A stretch of DNA of 64,000 nucleotides from Artemisia argyi (Eukaryota > Streptophyta > Magnoliopsida > Asterales > Asteraceae): contig CM060708.1 of assembly GCA_030686995.1 (NCBI GenBank), positions 180,595,115 to 180,659,114 of the forward strand. Direction: 5' to 3'. The position numbers were made by a program, and so were the translations under genes. Within the stretch, counting starts at the first letter, position 1; each line of letters opens with the position of its first letter. Positions 36,790-47,168 of this stretch are shown in pieces. The notes below the pieces were generated by a model. That model was not told the DNA's origin. It did not search any database and saw only the letters and a program-made list of their open reading frames with translations.

Positions 36790-37339
36790 AAAGAGATATT
36801 CATTCTTGTTTTCATGGTTTTGGAGTTGTAAATCTCACTGACAAAGCCATGATGATCTGGTTCTTGTATCTGCTTCCTTGTTATCACAAGTGTATTGATA
36901 TTACCAATGACATTATGAAGAGGATGATCCTTGTTGATTCTTCCATGAGGATTGAGAGGAACCTCATATGTGACAGGCATATTGTGAAGTCCTCCTCCAA
37001 ACACATCAAATGGATCATATGGAGTTGTAGGAGTAGCTGTTGGATTCTGAGAATTCAAACTTGATCCACCAGTACTAACATTTGCATCACCAGTACTAAC
37101 ATTTGCATCACCAGTACTAACTCCATTTGTACTACTTTCAGGAATATCCTTATTCTGAGAATCATGAGCATCTGAATTCTTTTCAGCAGCATCACCTTCT
37201 GTTCTTCCTTCAGTAGAAGATTGTAAGCCATTATTCTTTGAAGAATGATCAGCACCCCAAATAGGCATCAAAACATGATCTTGATCAGCTTCATTCTCCA
37301 TGTTTGATTCATCTGTATCAACATATTCTTCTGACCCTG
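36741..37339 (-). pseudogene. E3 integrase-RT linker
   Basis: The frame is open from the E4 junction at 37339. It is acidic and low-complexity, includes a 21-bp tandem repeat (about 37066-37120, encoding VSTGDAN two times plus a partial third) and then the typical DHPLHNVIGN segment that precedes RT in Copia polyproteins. The integrase core itself is missing, presumably on the far side of E4. Confidence 0.7.
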
Positions 37340-37810
37340 TGATGTGTGCTTATTCACACATCCTTTTTAGACTTAAAATCAGACCAAATACACCAAATAC
37401 TAACCAAATATGCCAAGAGAATGTATGTTTTTGTATTTGTGTATGTGCAGGTACGGATGTGTGAAAAATGGACAAAAACAAAGCCAAAACCGACAAAAAC
37501 GAGCACGATAATGGAAAAAGGTTAAAAGCCGAGGACGGGGATGTGTTTTATATGCCGGAATCACATTTATATGCTTAACTATATACAAATATGTTTGGAA
37601 TGTGTTATTGTGTCTTGTAGGTAAAAGGGTTCGAATACAAAGGAAAAACAGTGATTTTTGTGAGAGTTTCGATGACGTTTTCACGTTTTACGAGGTTCCG
37701 AAGAACTCAAAAATATTCCCCGATCATACCATTGGAAAGAGCACAAAAAAACGAGTCCAACGGTATTTTTCTCAAATTTTTATCAGGTCCAAACACAACC
37801 TTTTACTGAA

Positions 37811-37880
37811 GTTATGCTCCAGCGCAGCTGGAAGCACACCTTCCCCTCAAACGAGAGGTCAGCCGTTCGAATCCCACCGG
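37811..37880 (+). other. tRNA-like A/B-box module in the E4 LTR
   Basis: GCTCCAGCGCAGCTGGAAGC fits a tRNA D-arm/A box (AGCNCAGCTGG). About 45 bp downstream, CGTTCGAATCCC fits a B box. Spacing is tRNA-like, but acceptor and T stems do not pair, so it is not a working tRNA. A module with the same skeleton lies in the E1 LTR. Confidence 0.5.
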
Positions 37881-37887
37881 ACGCAAA

Positions 37888-38461
37888 AGTGAGTAATATT
37901 ACTCACTGCCACGTGGCACCACCTCATTGGTCCATGTGACCGACCCGACACGTCACTGACCCAAACCAGACCCGTTTCCAGACTCGACCCAGACTCCGAC
38001 CCGACTCGGTCCACAAGTTGACTAGTCAACATTGACTGGTCAAACATTGACTGACTTTGACCAAGCGTTGACCAGAATTGACCAGTGGATCCGACCTGCT
38101 GACGTGCCGGCCACTTGGACTAATGGGAGGCTGCCACGTGGCGGCTGCTAATGATTGGTACGAAGTTGCTATTGCGGGTACAGGTGTCAGACTGACATGG
38201 CAAGAACGAGGGTCAGACGAGGCAGAGCACCGGATTAATCACAGGACGACACGTGTACAATATGACGAAACAAGCATGTGTCAGTCCGAGGTAGGCATGT
38301 GTCAGAAGGAGGTCAGAGTGCACAAGCGTGCGTCAGTACGAGGTCACAGTACGCAGGTAAGCAGAAGCTTCTAGCATTCAGATCGACCAATGGGTGCGAG
38401 ACACGTGGCATGTATGAGCTGTATTTGGGAAGGATCTAGAGAAGAGGAGCTGATATATATA
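37888..38461 (+). promoter_or_regulatory. E4 LTR promoter: G-boxes, W-box cluster, CCAAT, TATA
   Basis: Four CACGTG cores (37910, 38135, 38250, 38402; the first two inside the palindrome GCCACGTGGC) and eight TTGAC W-box cores on both strands within 38018-38082 precede CCAAT (about 38387) and TATATATA (38453-38461). A 20-bp perfect palindrome lies at 37888-37907. W boxes are bound by WRKY factors and G-boxes by bZIP/bHLH factors, so stress-responsive transcription is likely; this is inferred from motifs only. Confidence 0.6.
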
Positions 38462-40018
38462 CACATCCGGATCACACAAAATTATTATTAGGAGTAGGTG
38501 TAGTAGTAGTATTATTTAGAGTAAGAGTAGCATTAGATTATTGTAGTAGGTTAAGCTTAATATTGTAATAGATTAGCTTATTTCAAGTGCTTTTTGTAAT
38601 CAACTTTTTAGATTTAATATTAATGAAGATGAAGATTTATTTTGAAGATTTGAAGATCATTTTTTCTCTACTCCTACTCTTTCTTTTTCTTTTCTTATTT
38701 AATAAGTCATGAAAGCTTATTAGCTTTTTGTGGCTTATTTAGATTTAGCTCATTTAATTAACCCTCTTTTACTACTTTGATTTTAAAAAGCTTTTATAAA
38801 CTTAGATCTATTGTAGTTTATTTAGATCTAGCCTTTTTTTATATATAAATCATTATTTTACTATTTTGTTTTAAATGCTTTTATTAACTTTGATCAACTT
38901 TTTATTTTACAAATTACTTTATAAAAAACAAAAAATATTTTATTTTCATTAGTTTTTCTTTTATTAAAAGTTATCCATTAGATTATAACTCTAGATCTAC
39001 AATTTTTAGTTTAAAAAGTTTTCATTTCTATTAGTTGTTACTTTATTTTCATTAAAGTTTGTAGATTTATCAACCAATAAGCTCTTTCATAGCTTATTTG
39101 GTCATTATTATTGCTTATTCACTCTAACATTTTTATAAAGTTTTGATTTTTACTAGTTTTTCATCATTCTACATCTAAGGCCGGAGCTTAAGGGTCTCAT
39201 AAACTTACTTATTACTTAAAGTTTATACTTTTTATAGCTTTTATAAAACTAATTAGTGAGTAAAGTCACAAGCTTTATAATCTATTTAGTAATATAAAAG
39301 TTTATAAGGAAATAAGCTTTAGTTTTTGATAAGTTTATGAGATCGGGTAGTTTAATTCCTCTCATTTTCGCGGATCGGGTTCTAGTTTCTTTCCTTTTTC
39401 AATTTTTAGTTTAAATAATTAGTAGTGAATTATGTTTAAGTTTGTTAGAATTATTATTGATGCTAGCTTAATTAATATGAGTATTGACTAGATTGTTTTT
39501 ATGCTTGTTGAGTAAATTGTTATGTGAATTAAGTGTGGTTTTATAAAAGTTAGACAATATATTGATTAGTGATTCTAAGTTACTTGGATTGAAATTTTGG
39601 TTATTTGAGCGGGCAAAAGCCGTGAAAATAATTGGTTTTAATTTAGATATTGATATCTCTTCATGAAATTGTTTTCAAAATAAACCAACGTTGTGAAAAA
39701 ACGATTATTTATAAAAGATATTAATTCATCAATAGAGAACTAATTGAAATAATAAACCACACTTAAGGATCGTGATGATTTGCTTAACAAGTATATCATT
39801 TTATCATTTATCTCTTATTTGCTTGATTATCATAGTTTAGTTGGTAATTTTTAGCTTATTTTCCCATCATATCACTTTTTCCCACTTTCACGACACATTT
39901 CACGAACCGAGAATTAGAAATTCCATTCACACCTTCGTTGGGACACGACCCGGGGAAATACTTTCCAAAGCATTTCTTCAGAAAAATAAACCTATACTAA
40001 AAACGATTGAATCAAAAA

Positions 40019-40036
40019 TGATGTCGTTGCCGGGGA
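40019..40036 (+). other. E4 primer-binding site (degenerate)
   Basis: TGATGTCGTTGCCGGGGA matches the complement of the tRNA-Asp 3' end at 15 of 18 positions. The mismatches are close to the 3'-terminal CCA pairing region, which may have disabled priming. Confidence 0.7.
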
Positions 40037-40657
40037 AGGTTGAAGTGAATTTTTGATTTTCGTTTTTGAAATTGTGTTTTGAAAACCTTCCTTTGTATAT
40101 ATTTTCTATAAAAACCAAAAAAAAAATGAAAAATCAAAAACACTTTTCCTACAGTGTTTTCAAAAATACCAAAAAGAAAGTTACAGCCACGACTCTCCCA
40201 TGGAAGGGAGGGCGTTGTAAACCAAATAAGCTTCACAATATAAGAACGCGTGAAATTAGTTGTTAATTGGATTACTTTGATTCTACAACCGAATAAGCGG
40301 GGAAATTCTTTTCTCCCGTTTCGTCGCGAGTAGTTTTGAAGGAAACGATTACGATTAACGTAACGGTTTAAAAAAAATCTGAAAAATTTTGTTTTCTATT
40401 TTTCTAAATATAAAAACCAAAAATATTGTCTTTTTCAAATTTGTTTTTCTTTTATAATTTATTTTATTTTCTTCATTTGTTTTCCATATTCTCATTTTAT
40501 TTTCTTTTCTTTTATAAAAATCCAAAAAAATCTTTGTATCCTCTTATATGTTTAATTCCTTTCTCTTACCCTCTCATACCGTTTAATTCTTATTTTCTTA
40601 TCCTCTATACTGTTTTATTCTAATCTTCTTTACCCTCTCAACGTTTAATTCTTCACA
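40037..40657 (+). other. E4 leader
   Basis: T-rich non-coding leader. Near 40540-40650 about four degenerate copies of a CCTCTCATACCGTTTAATTC-like unit precede the gag start. Short frames here are chance. Confidence 0.55.
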
Positions 40658-41249
40658 ATGATCGATTTCCTATCTCATCCCTATGATCCTCGGACCATGG
40701 AGGATTTCTATCGACCTACGTTAATCGGTAGAGGAGGACGGATTATTCCGTCATCAGTTTCGGGAACCGATTTCACTTTGAAAAATTATATGGTTCGACT
40801 GATCCGGCAAAATTGCCAATTTCACGGATTTCGAGATGAGGATGCAAATGAACACTTGAACAAGTACTTATCCGTCACTCAATCCATTAAGCAAAATGGA
40901 GTTTCTCTTGATAGCATACGTTTGAATATCTTCCCATTCTCTTTATCCCACGTTGCTGAAAATTGGTTTTACACTCTTAAAACCCACTCAATTCATTCAT
41001 GGGAAGAGATGTTCGTCAAATTTCTTTCAAAATACTTTTCACGTTTTAAAATGGTGCAGCTTAGGAGAGACATCCTGAATTTCCGACAATTGCCCATGGA
41101 ATCAGTATTCGACGCATGGGAAAGATTCAAATCGTTGTTAAGGAAATGTCCATACCATAATATTTTGCTTCTTGATCAGATCCTTACATTTTATAATGGC
41201 ATAACTCCGAATGATCGAGACAAAATTATGTTGGCAGCCGGCGGGAATT
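40658..41249 (+). pseudogene. gag: E4 Gag, N-terminal part (split by E6)
   Basis: ATG at 40658. The frame encodes a Gypsy retrotransposon Gag domain: a Y-P rich start, FHGFRDEDANEHLNKY, then FPFSLSHVAENWF, SWEEMFVKFLSKYF, LRRDILNFRQ and ERFKSLLRKCPYH, the standard blocks of this capsid family. E6 entered between AGGN and FMRK; its length plus one TSD copy (11085 bp) is a multiple of three. The frame resumes at 52335 and ends at 53215, about 490 codons in all without the insertion. Confidence 0.85.
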
Positions 41250-42655
41250 TGATGTACGTGGGAGTCGCACCAGGTTTTACCTCTCAAGGGATCTTGAGAA
41301 GCTTACAACCCCCACCAGGCAGTGTACCTGATCGTTGTAGTATAGTATAGTGACAAGTACCGGTGGATTGATCGTTCAGCTAGGAATAGTGTCGCTAGGA
41401 TTAGAAAACCTAAATACTAGTTCTAAAGGTGAGGGATGATTATTTTTGTATTTTTATATTTTTTAGAAAGCAAGTAAAAATCTCGGGTTTGAAGGATGTG
41501 GGCGGAATTAATTGCTAGTCAACTAACCCAATACTAAAGATGCAATCAAAATAAAATACTGAAAATGAAAATAAACTAAATTATACTAAGGTTGTGAGCA
41601 ATAAGTGGAGAAAATGTGTTTACTTAGATTTCACTACTCCCTAGATATCTTTTATACGTTAATTACTTGTTATAGTTGCATGGATGACGGATTGTATTCC
41701 TTAATACCATTCATGGGGTGGCGCACTTAACTCCCCAATCCTATGAGCTCTTATCTCCTCCTATACCATGCCCAGCACAATCATAGGGATTATAAACAGT
41801 GGCTCATGCATTAAATACAACCAATAAAACCTAGTGCACATCAGTTCATGTTTCCTAAGACGTTTAAGCATGTTACCATTTGTAAGTCTGCTAGTTTTCT
41901 TAAGTCTAACATCGAATCCACCCATCCAATACAATTATAAACAAGTAATCAACACATAATTAACATCTAGGTTTCATTAGATCCAAGCAAACACAAGATA
42001 GATCTAGCCTAGCATGATGAAATTAAGACAAAAACAAGATATAGACAACCAACACATAGATATATTGATTGAATTAAAAGAATACTTATCTCAATTACAC
42101 ATGCAAGGTATCAAGGGCTTAGAACCCTTGAAAAACCTGTAAAATTCGCACCAAGTTCGTACTTAGGGTTTCTCCAAAACTTCTCTTTTTTTTAATGTGA
42201 AAATTAGAAAACTATATATAGGAAAAAGGGTCTGACGGCGTCAAGACCAATCTTGTGACGCCGTCACCTCGCCGCCAAAATAATTCTCGGACTGCCTTGA
42301 TCTACTTTTGACGCCGTCATGTGTTATGCATTTCCAGGCCGTCATGACTTTTACTCTTGACGCCCTACTTCGTGACGCCGTCAAATCTGTACTGGGTCGT
42401 CATGGAAATTACTCTTGACGCCGTCAAAAGTTCCTTCTTGACGCCGTCACCTACTGTTCCCAGCAAGGAAAATTAAGACTTTGGCGTTTTCTTCACTTTT
42501 ATGGTCCAAAAACGTCCGAATTGCTTCCTTTTCCAGATTTCACTCCCAAAGTACCTAAAATCACAAAAGGAACGATTTAGGGCAATATTTGATCAAATAA
42601 ATTCGAATTCGGGCTTAAATGACCCTCTAAAAACGTATCATTTTTCGCCTCATCA
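41250..42655 (-). repeat. E6 3' LTR
   Basis: 1406 bp. Contains on the minus strand a cluster of TGACGCCGTCA-type palindromes upstream of a TATA box, and near its 3' end a 28-nt stretch (41332-41359) that on the plus strand resembles the 5' half of tRNA-Asp. Confidence 0.95.
42212..42449 (-). promoter_or_regulatory. E6 LTR promoter: TGACG palindrome cluster plus TATA (twin near 51907-52125)
   Basis: Six full TGACG(C/G)CGTCA palindromes between 42233 and 42449, and three half sites, lie directly upstream (minus strand) of CTATATATAG at 42221-42212. The right LTR has five, one having been lost with the ~23-bp indel. TGACG is the core bound by TGA-class bZIP factors. Position next to the TATA box supports a promoter role; the inducing signal is unknown. 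Confidence 0.7.
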
Positions 42656-42673
42656 TATACCCTTACACTTGAG

Positions 42674-42695
42674 ATTTGCTTGTCCTCAAGCAAAT
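42674..42695 (-). other. Conserved hairpin with AGGA loop (E6, PPT-proximal)
   Basis: Perfect 9-bp stem ATTTGCTTG and CAAGCAAAT around AGGA on the minus strand, three nt before the AAGTGTAAGGG purine tract and PPT. Stem sequence differs from the E1 and E4 versions while pairing is kept. Confidence 0.75.
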
Positions 42696-44261
42696 GCGCT
42701 TTTATTCTACTCAAAATACAAGTTAGGGGTCATTTAACACTAATATAAAAGTAATTACAACAAATAATCGTTCCACTAAAGACCAATAGACAAGCACGGA
42801 GGTCATACACTAGCACCTCACAAATAGTGTTTAGATACTCACATCTCTTGGGTGTAATAAAGTATAAATTACAATATGGAAACGGAAGATATCTCTCACT
42901 ACTTGTCATAGCAAAATAGATTACCATAGGCTTGGGAAAGGATCAAACCTCCACCACATGGCGTAAGCACCTAGGATAAACTATCAAAGAGGTCTTTTAA
43001 AGGGTTGTAACGTTAGGTGTAGGGATATGAAATACACGGTTTTGTTGGATAAAGGAAGTTTTACTGGTGGCGAGTTAACAATCCTGGTTAATTACATGTA
43101 CAATGTGGCGTTGCTAAGCCAAGACTAGACTCGACTTAAGCTAATAAATGAAAAATAACAAAAACATAAAAATGAACATAGAATAAAAAGGGATGGTAGT
43201 CCGTATGTTTTTACTCTTTTTCTTTTTTCTATTTTTTTTTTCCTTTTTCTTGATTTTTCGATTTTTTTTTTTTTTTTGCATACACTCTTACCCTACCATC
43301 CTGAATAATACATCATAGGGAATGAACATTTCCCTTACACTTGAATTTTTACATACTTTACAATTAACTAATCTAATGACTCGAATTAAGAAAATCAAAA
43401 CACTTGGAGTACTTTTAAGATTAACGTACATATGGGGGTAATAAATGATGTTCTTCCCCATTACTCCATAAAATAAGTACTTACCCATGAGTCCCAATCG
43501 TCCCAAAACAATATGTACAAGGATATAACTCGACTTAGCAACCATGTAATCAATTAGATAGTTAACTTAGGGTTTAACAAATAACAATAATGCACTAAAA
43601 ATGAGCGCACACGCGGAAGGCTAAGGTGATTTGGGTGTACATTTAAGTGGGGTGTAACAAATTCTTCCTTTAAGTAAAAATGCTTAAAGTAAGAAACGAA
43701 AAGATAGGCTCGGAGGGGTGTACTAGGGGTTTCGTGTACTAAAAATGAGTACAACACTAAGGGTGTGGGAAAAATTAGTTGACTTAACTAGCCAAGTAAT
43801 ATGACTTAAGTGGTCAAGTAATTATGATACGGGTGTAACACAAGGGTGATCCTAATGCCTCTTATCATGTAGTAAATCCTACCACACGAATGTAGTCTCA
43901 CTAGCGGTCTCGGGATGCATCACTAACGCAAGTTCTAGAATCTAAATGCTACCGGTACACTCATAAGCACTAATAATAAATGCTTTTCCTATCAAATCTA
44001 AAGGCGAGCCTCACATATTTGGGTGGAAAATTTTTCTGAATATACGGTTATGTGCTAGTCATACAATCTCCTATCCATGAGACGCTTGCTATGGCTAAAG
44101 TTTCACTCCTAAATGTTGTAAAAAAATTTAAATTTGGCGCTAAAATTGCACTAACAAGTATTTCTCATAGTTTTATTACACATCTACCATTAAACAAAAC
44201 AAACTCAAGCGAAAGTGCATATGTAAGGTATCATCTTTTTACCGTCCCCTTACACTTAAGA

Positions 44262-44283
44262 TGAACATTGTCCCCAATGTTCA
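44262..44283 (-). other. Conserved hairpin with GGGA loop (E6, distal)
   Basis: Perfect 9-bp stem TGAACATTG and CAATGTTCA around GGGA on the minus strand, followed by an AAGTGTAAGGGG tract. Second occurrence inside the same element. Confidence 0.75.
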
Positions 44284-45057
44284 AGTAAAGAATGTAAAAG
44301 TTAAAAAGTAGAAAGAATGAAATCAAATACTCCCCTGATTCGCTCGGTATGGATAATAAGGTGGCCAGGTTAAATCTTTCTCCAAGAAAATGAACAATCA
44401 AAGCTTCCCTTCCAGAATATAAATCATCTTCTTGTCAAACATAACCTGTAAATCCTGAAAGAATAGACAAAACAACCTCGCGTAAAATCGGCGGCATCCT
44501 ATATAAGTTACTAAATCCTAGAAAACAAAATAAGATATAATGCTTGTGGAATGAAGTTTGCAGATCTCCTGGAGATTATAAAACTTAATAATTCACAAAA
44601 ACCATAAGACTCCGTTAGAAAAGCAAAACCGGTAAAATTTCCAGATTTTTACACGTGATGCCGTCAAGAGTTAACTCGTGACGCCGTCAGAAGTGACCTG
44701 CAGAAATTCTTATGTTAAGTTTCCGGAAAATTTCTGGAAAAACTTGGTCCTACTTCCTGGAAAATCCTTCAAAACTTCATTATGACTCAATACAAGCATT
44801 TGACTCTAACAAATATGAATACACATGTTCATTTAATATTGTGGAGAATCATGATCGGTTTGTTTCTTAAAAACATATTTGGGGTTTCCCCTTACACTTA
44901 TCTTTTGCAAAAATACTTTTAGGTGGAGTTAAGACTAGGCCAAAACAACAAAGTAAAGTATTTTCACTATTTAATTGAGAAACATGATCTACCAACAATA
45001 AAAATAAAGCATGCATACGGAAGCAAATAACAAACAAACAAACAAAATCACACAAAA

Positions 45058-45083
45058 CATGGGTTGCCTCCCAAGAAGCGCTT
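45058..45083 (-). other. Conserved 26-bp motif after the coding region (E6)
   Basis: On the minus strand it starts AAGCGCTTCTTGG and ends GAGGCAACCCATG. It differs at one base from the E4 motif at 53291-53316. In both elements it is the first feature after the last ORF. The TGGG and CCCA parts could pair as a small stem. Confidence 0.75.
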
Positions 45084-45128
45084 TTCTTTATTTACGAGTC
45101 TTGTAGCTAGACTCAAGGTCATGGGTTA

Positions 45129-45914
45129 CTACGTGACCTCATCCCTTGAAATGATATACCCCATGTAGTTGCGATCATTACTGTTATGGTGGTAGTGCCT
45201 TAACCTATCGATACTTGCAATCACCATTTCACCAACTTCGCATCTCAAGTTAGCTATCCCATCTTGGCTCACGCCTTCAATTGTGAAAGGCCCATACCAC
45301 CAAGGACTCGGTTTATCTGGTGGTATCTTTGTTTCTAAGTGTCTCAAGAGTACCAAGTTCCCTTCCTCAAATAGTACATGATTTTCTGCGGGTTGAGTAT
45401 GTTTGAATTCGACCTGAACCTTATTGCTTTTGCTTCTTTCATATTTAGCCTCCTTATAGCTTTTAATTCTTGCCTCCCATGCAAGAATTTTATTCTGAAC
45501 ACGAATGGGTGTCGTGTCAATGTTGCTTTTGATCTTTATCCAACTCAAATTCTTATGTCCACTTCGCGGAGTCATGGGGAAGCTAATCTTTCTTTTTCCA
45601 GATTTAAGCTCAATCTTCCTACCTTCATACTTAATGACAGCCCTAGCGGTGGCGAGGAATGGTGCCCCAAGGATTATTGGAATGCATCCATCTCCTTTAT
45701 CATCGATGATCATAAAATCAACGGGGTACATGAATCCTGTAACATTAACTAATACATCTTCTGCGATTCCTAAGGGGTATACGTACGAGTGTCCAGCGAG
45801 GGATAACCTAACACGAGTAGGAGCTGGCATTTTTGACGTTAGTTGGATGTAAATAGTTAGGGGCATAAGATTCACTTCCGATCCTTGGTCGGCGAAAGCA
45901 CTAAGATATTTCAA
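45129..45914 (-). pseudogene. E6 protease fused to integrase C-terminal domain
   Basis: 261 codons from the first ATG; the frame is open upstream to a TAA at 45960 that separates it from gag in the same frame. The N-terminal part is an Athila-type aspartic protease (FADQGSEVNLMP, where D.G replaces the usual DLG/DTG, then PIILGAPFLATARAVI). About residue 130 it changes to the integrase C-terminal module (LVLLRHLETK...WWYGPFTI...IDRLRHYH), which normally lies over 1000 residues later. RT, RNase H and the integrase core are deleted without loss of frame. Enzymes must come from elsewhere. Confidence 0.8.
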
Positions 45915-45959
45915 GTCCCCGATGCTGGTTGGTATTTCAAAGTTCCCACATGCTATCTG

Positions 45960-46681
45960 TTAAGTAGCCACTTTTTGTACCAATAGCCTCTCGAATACTG
46001 ATCCCCCAGGTAACGTATCATACTCATCTTTTACCTTTTCCTCTTTCTCAGAACCCTGTTTGGAAGGTTGGTTACGCCCATCACCCTTAATCCAATTTGT
46101 TATGGTGTTTTCGTTTATATCATGCTTCAGGTAGTGACTCAAAGGTTGGGATTCTGGTGGCTTTTCTAAGGTCTGTTTAGCATGGGTTTCTACCTTCTCG
46201 TTATCCTTTTGGACAATTGTGATGGAATTAACAAATTGGGTAGTGGGAGTGGCGCTTTCTTTCCTTAGTAGCATTCTTTCGGGGGTTCTCTGGTTGGCAT
46301 ACTCCTCTAATAGACTCATCATCACATTTATTTTTTCTTGCATTTCCTCTTTTTGCTTATAAACTGCTTCCTCGAATCTAGCAAGCCGATCTGAGTGAGT
46401 TGCCATATATTCTCTCATCCTAGCTTCAAACTTCGAGCTAAGCTCCTCGGGAGGGGAACAAGGTGGGGCATAGTTCTGAAAAGTCTCGACATTTTCTCTA
46501 GAAGGTGACTCAGATAATGGTGCCGAAGTTGGTTTTGAGATAGAATTGACAGTAGCCCGTCTACGACTTAAAGGTCTCCTTTGCCTTTCCTTAAAATAGT
46601 CAACTTTTGCCTCGAGTTTGCATAGGAGTTCATCGGGGATTTCGTTGGTTCCTCCAGATGTTGAGACTGCATTGATGGCCG
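45960..46681 (-). pseudogene. gag: E6 Gag, C-terminal part
   Basis: The frame from the E8 insertion point (46681) to the TAA at 45960. It is a hydrophilic, Glu/Lys-rich region with an ARFEEAVYKQKEEMQEKI coiled-coil stretch and ends at LLVQKVAT. Removing E8 plus one TSD (3385 bp) puts it in frame with the Gag N-terminus (50784 minus 46418 minus 3385 is divisible by three). No CCHC knuckle seen. Confidence 0.75.
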
Positions 46682-46686
46682 CTTTT

Positions 46687-47168
46687 TATTATAAAACGTT
46701 TTAGGCTTGACTAGGATGAACAATAACAAAGAACAATAGAATGCACAACAGAATAATAAGAACAATCTTTGTTATTGCCTAACAAGGTTTCTCGTCATCA
46801 TCTCTACTCTAACATACACCAACAGCCCCAATGCTACGTGATCAAGTGTAGCACGGTTACATCCTAACAGGAATCATATGATCCTTGTGGCTAAAACCAA
46901 CAATAAAACTAGGCGTCTACATAGTGTAGAAACACGCCTAGACACACACACCTTTCCTGTATTTTTACATCTTGTACGTACAATTAAACCAATTCCCTGT
47001 ATTCTCTTTATATAATAGAGAACTAGGGTTACAAAATACTACAAAGGACTAATAAGTAAAATCTTCTTCAGCAAGCAAGTCCCTTGTCTTTTGCATTCTT
47101 CACTTTGTCATCATAAGTCCTTCATCTTTCATATTTTGTCAATATCAACTCAAGTATAAATCTCAACA
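46687..47168 (-). repeat. E8 3' LTR
   Basis: 482 bp. A TATA-like TATATAA lies inside an inverted repeat (TTCTCT 47002-47007 and AGAGAA 47017-47022). Confidence 0.93.

Larger units (their letters stand above)
11005..37339 (-). mobile_element. E3: degenerate SIRE-type Copia element split by E2 and truncated in the window by E4
   Basis: Minus-strand order: integrase-RT linker (37339-36790), RT, RNase H (35944-35243), a 3' ORF (34418-33513), the E2 insertion, the end of the 3' ORF (11713-11490), a PPT and the 3' LTR. The 3' ORF frame continues across the E2 insertion with ATGGT duplicated at 11709-11713 and 33513-33517. The linker frame is open right up to 37339, where E4 begins. Integrase, protease, gag and the 5' LTR are expected beyond E4, outside the window. 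Several in-frame stops show it is dead. Confidence 0.8.
37340..40014 (+). repeat. E4 5' LTR
   Basis: Begins with a terminal hairpin (GATGTGTG, 6-nt loop, CACACATC) and ends 4 nt before the PBS. The first third is GC-rich with regulatory motifs and a TATA box near 38453; the rest is AT-rich with AGCTTATT words like those of E1. The limits are inferred from the E3 break on the left and the PBS on the right, since the second copy is not in the window. Confidence 0.75.
42656..45128 (-). other. E6 3' non-coding region
   Basis: About 2.5 kb between the pol-derived stop and the LTR. It holds the 26-bp motif shared with E4 (45083-45058), a hairpin with GGGA loop (44283-44262) followed by a purine tract, poly-T/poly-A runs around 43205-43278, and a second hairpin with AGGA loop (42695-42674) right before the PPT. 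Two TGACG(C/T)CGTC sites recur near 44655-44690. No convincing ORF. Confidence 0.75.

Noticed and set aside
37811..37880. A functional tRNA gene in the E4 LTR
   Set aside because: A and B boxes are plausible, but acceptor and T stems do not pair.
41250..41350. Apparent C-terminus of the E4 gag frame to 41350
   Set aside because: These codons come from the inserted E6 LTR.
41332..41359. A tRNA-Asp gene
   Set aside because: Only a 5'-half-like stretch is present, with a 5-nt duplication; no anticodon arm or 3' half follows.
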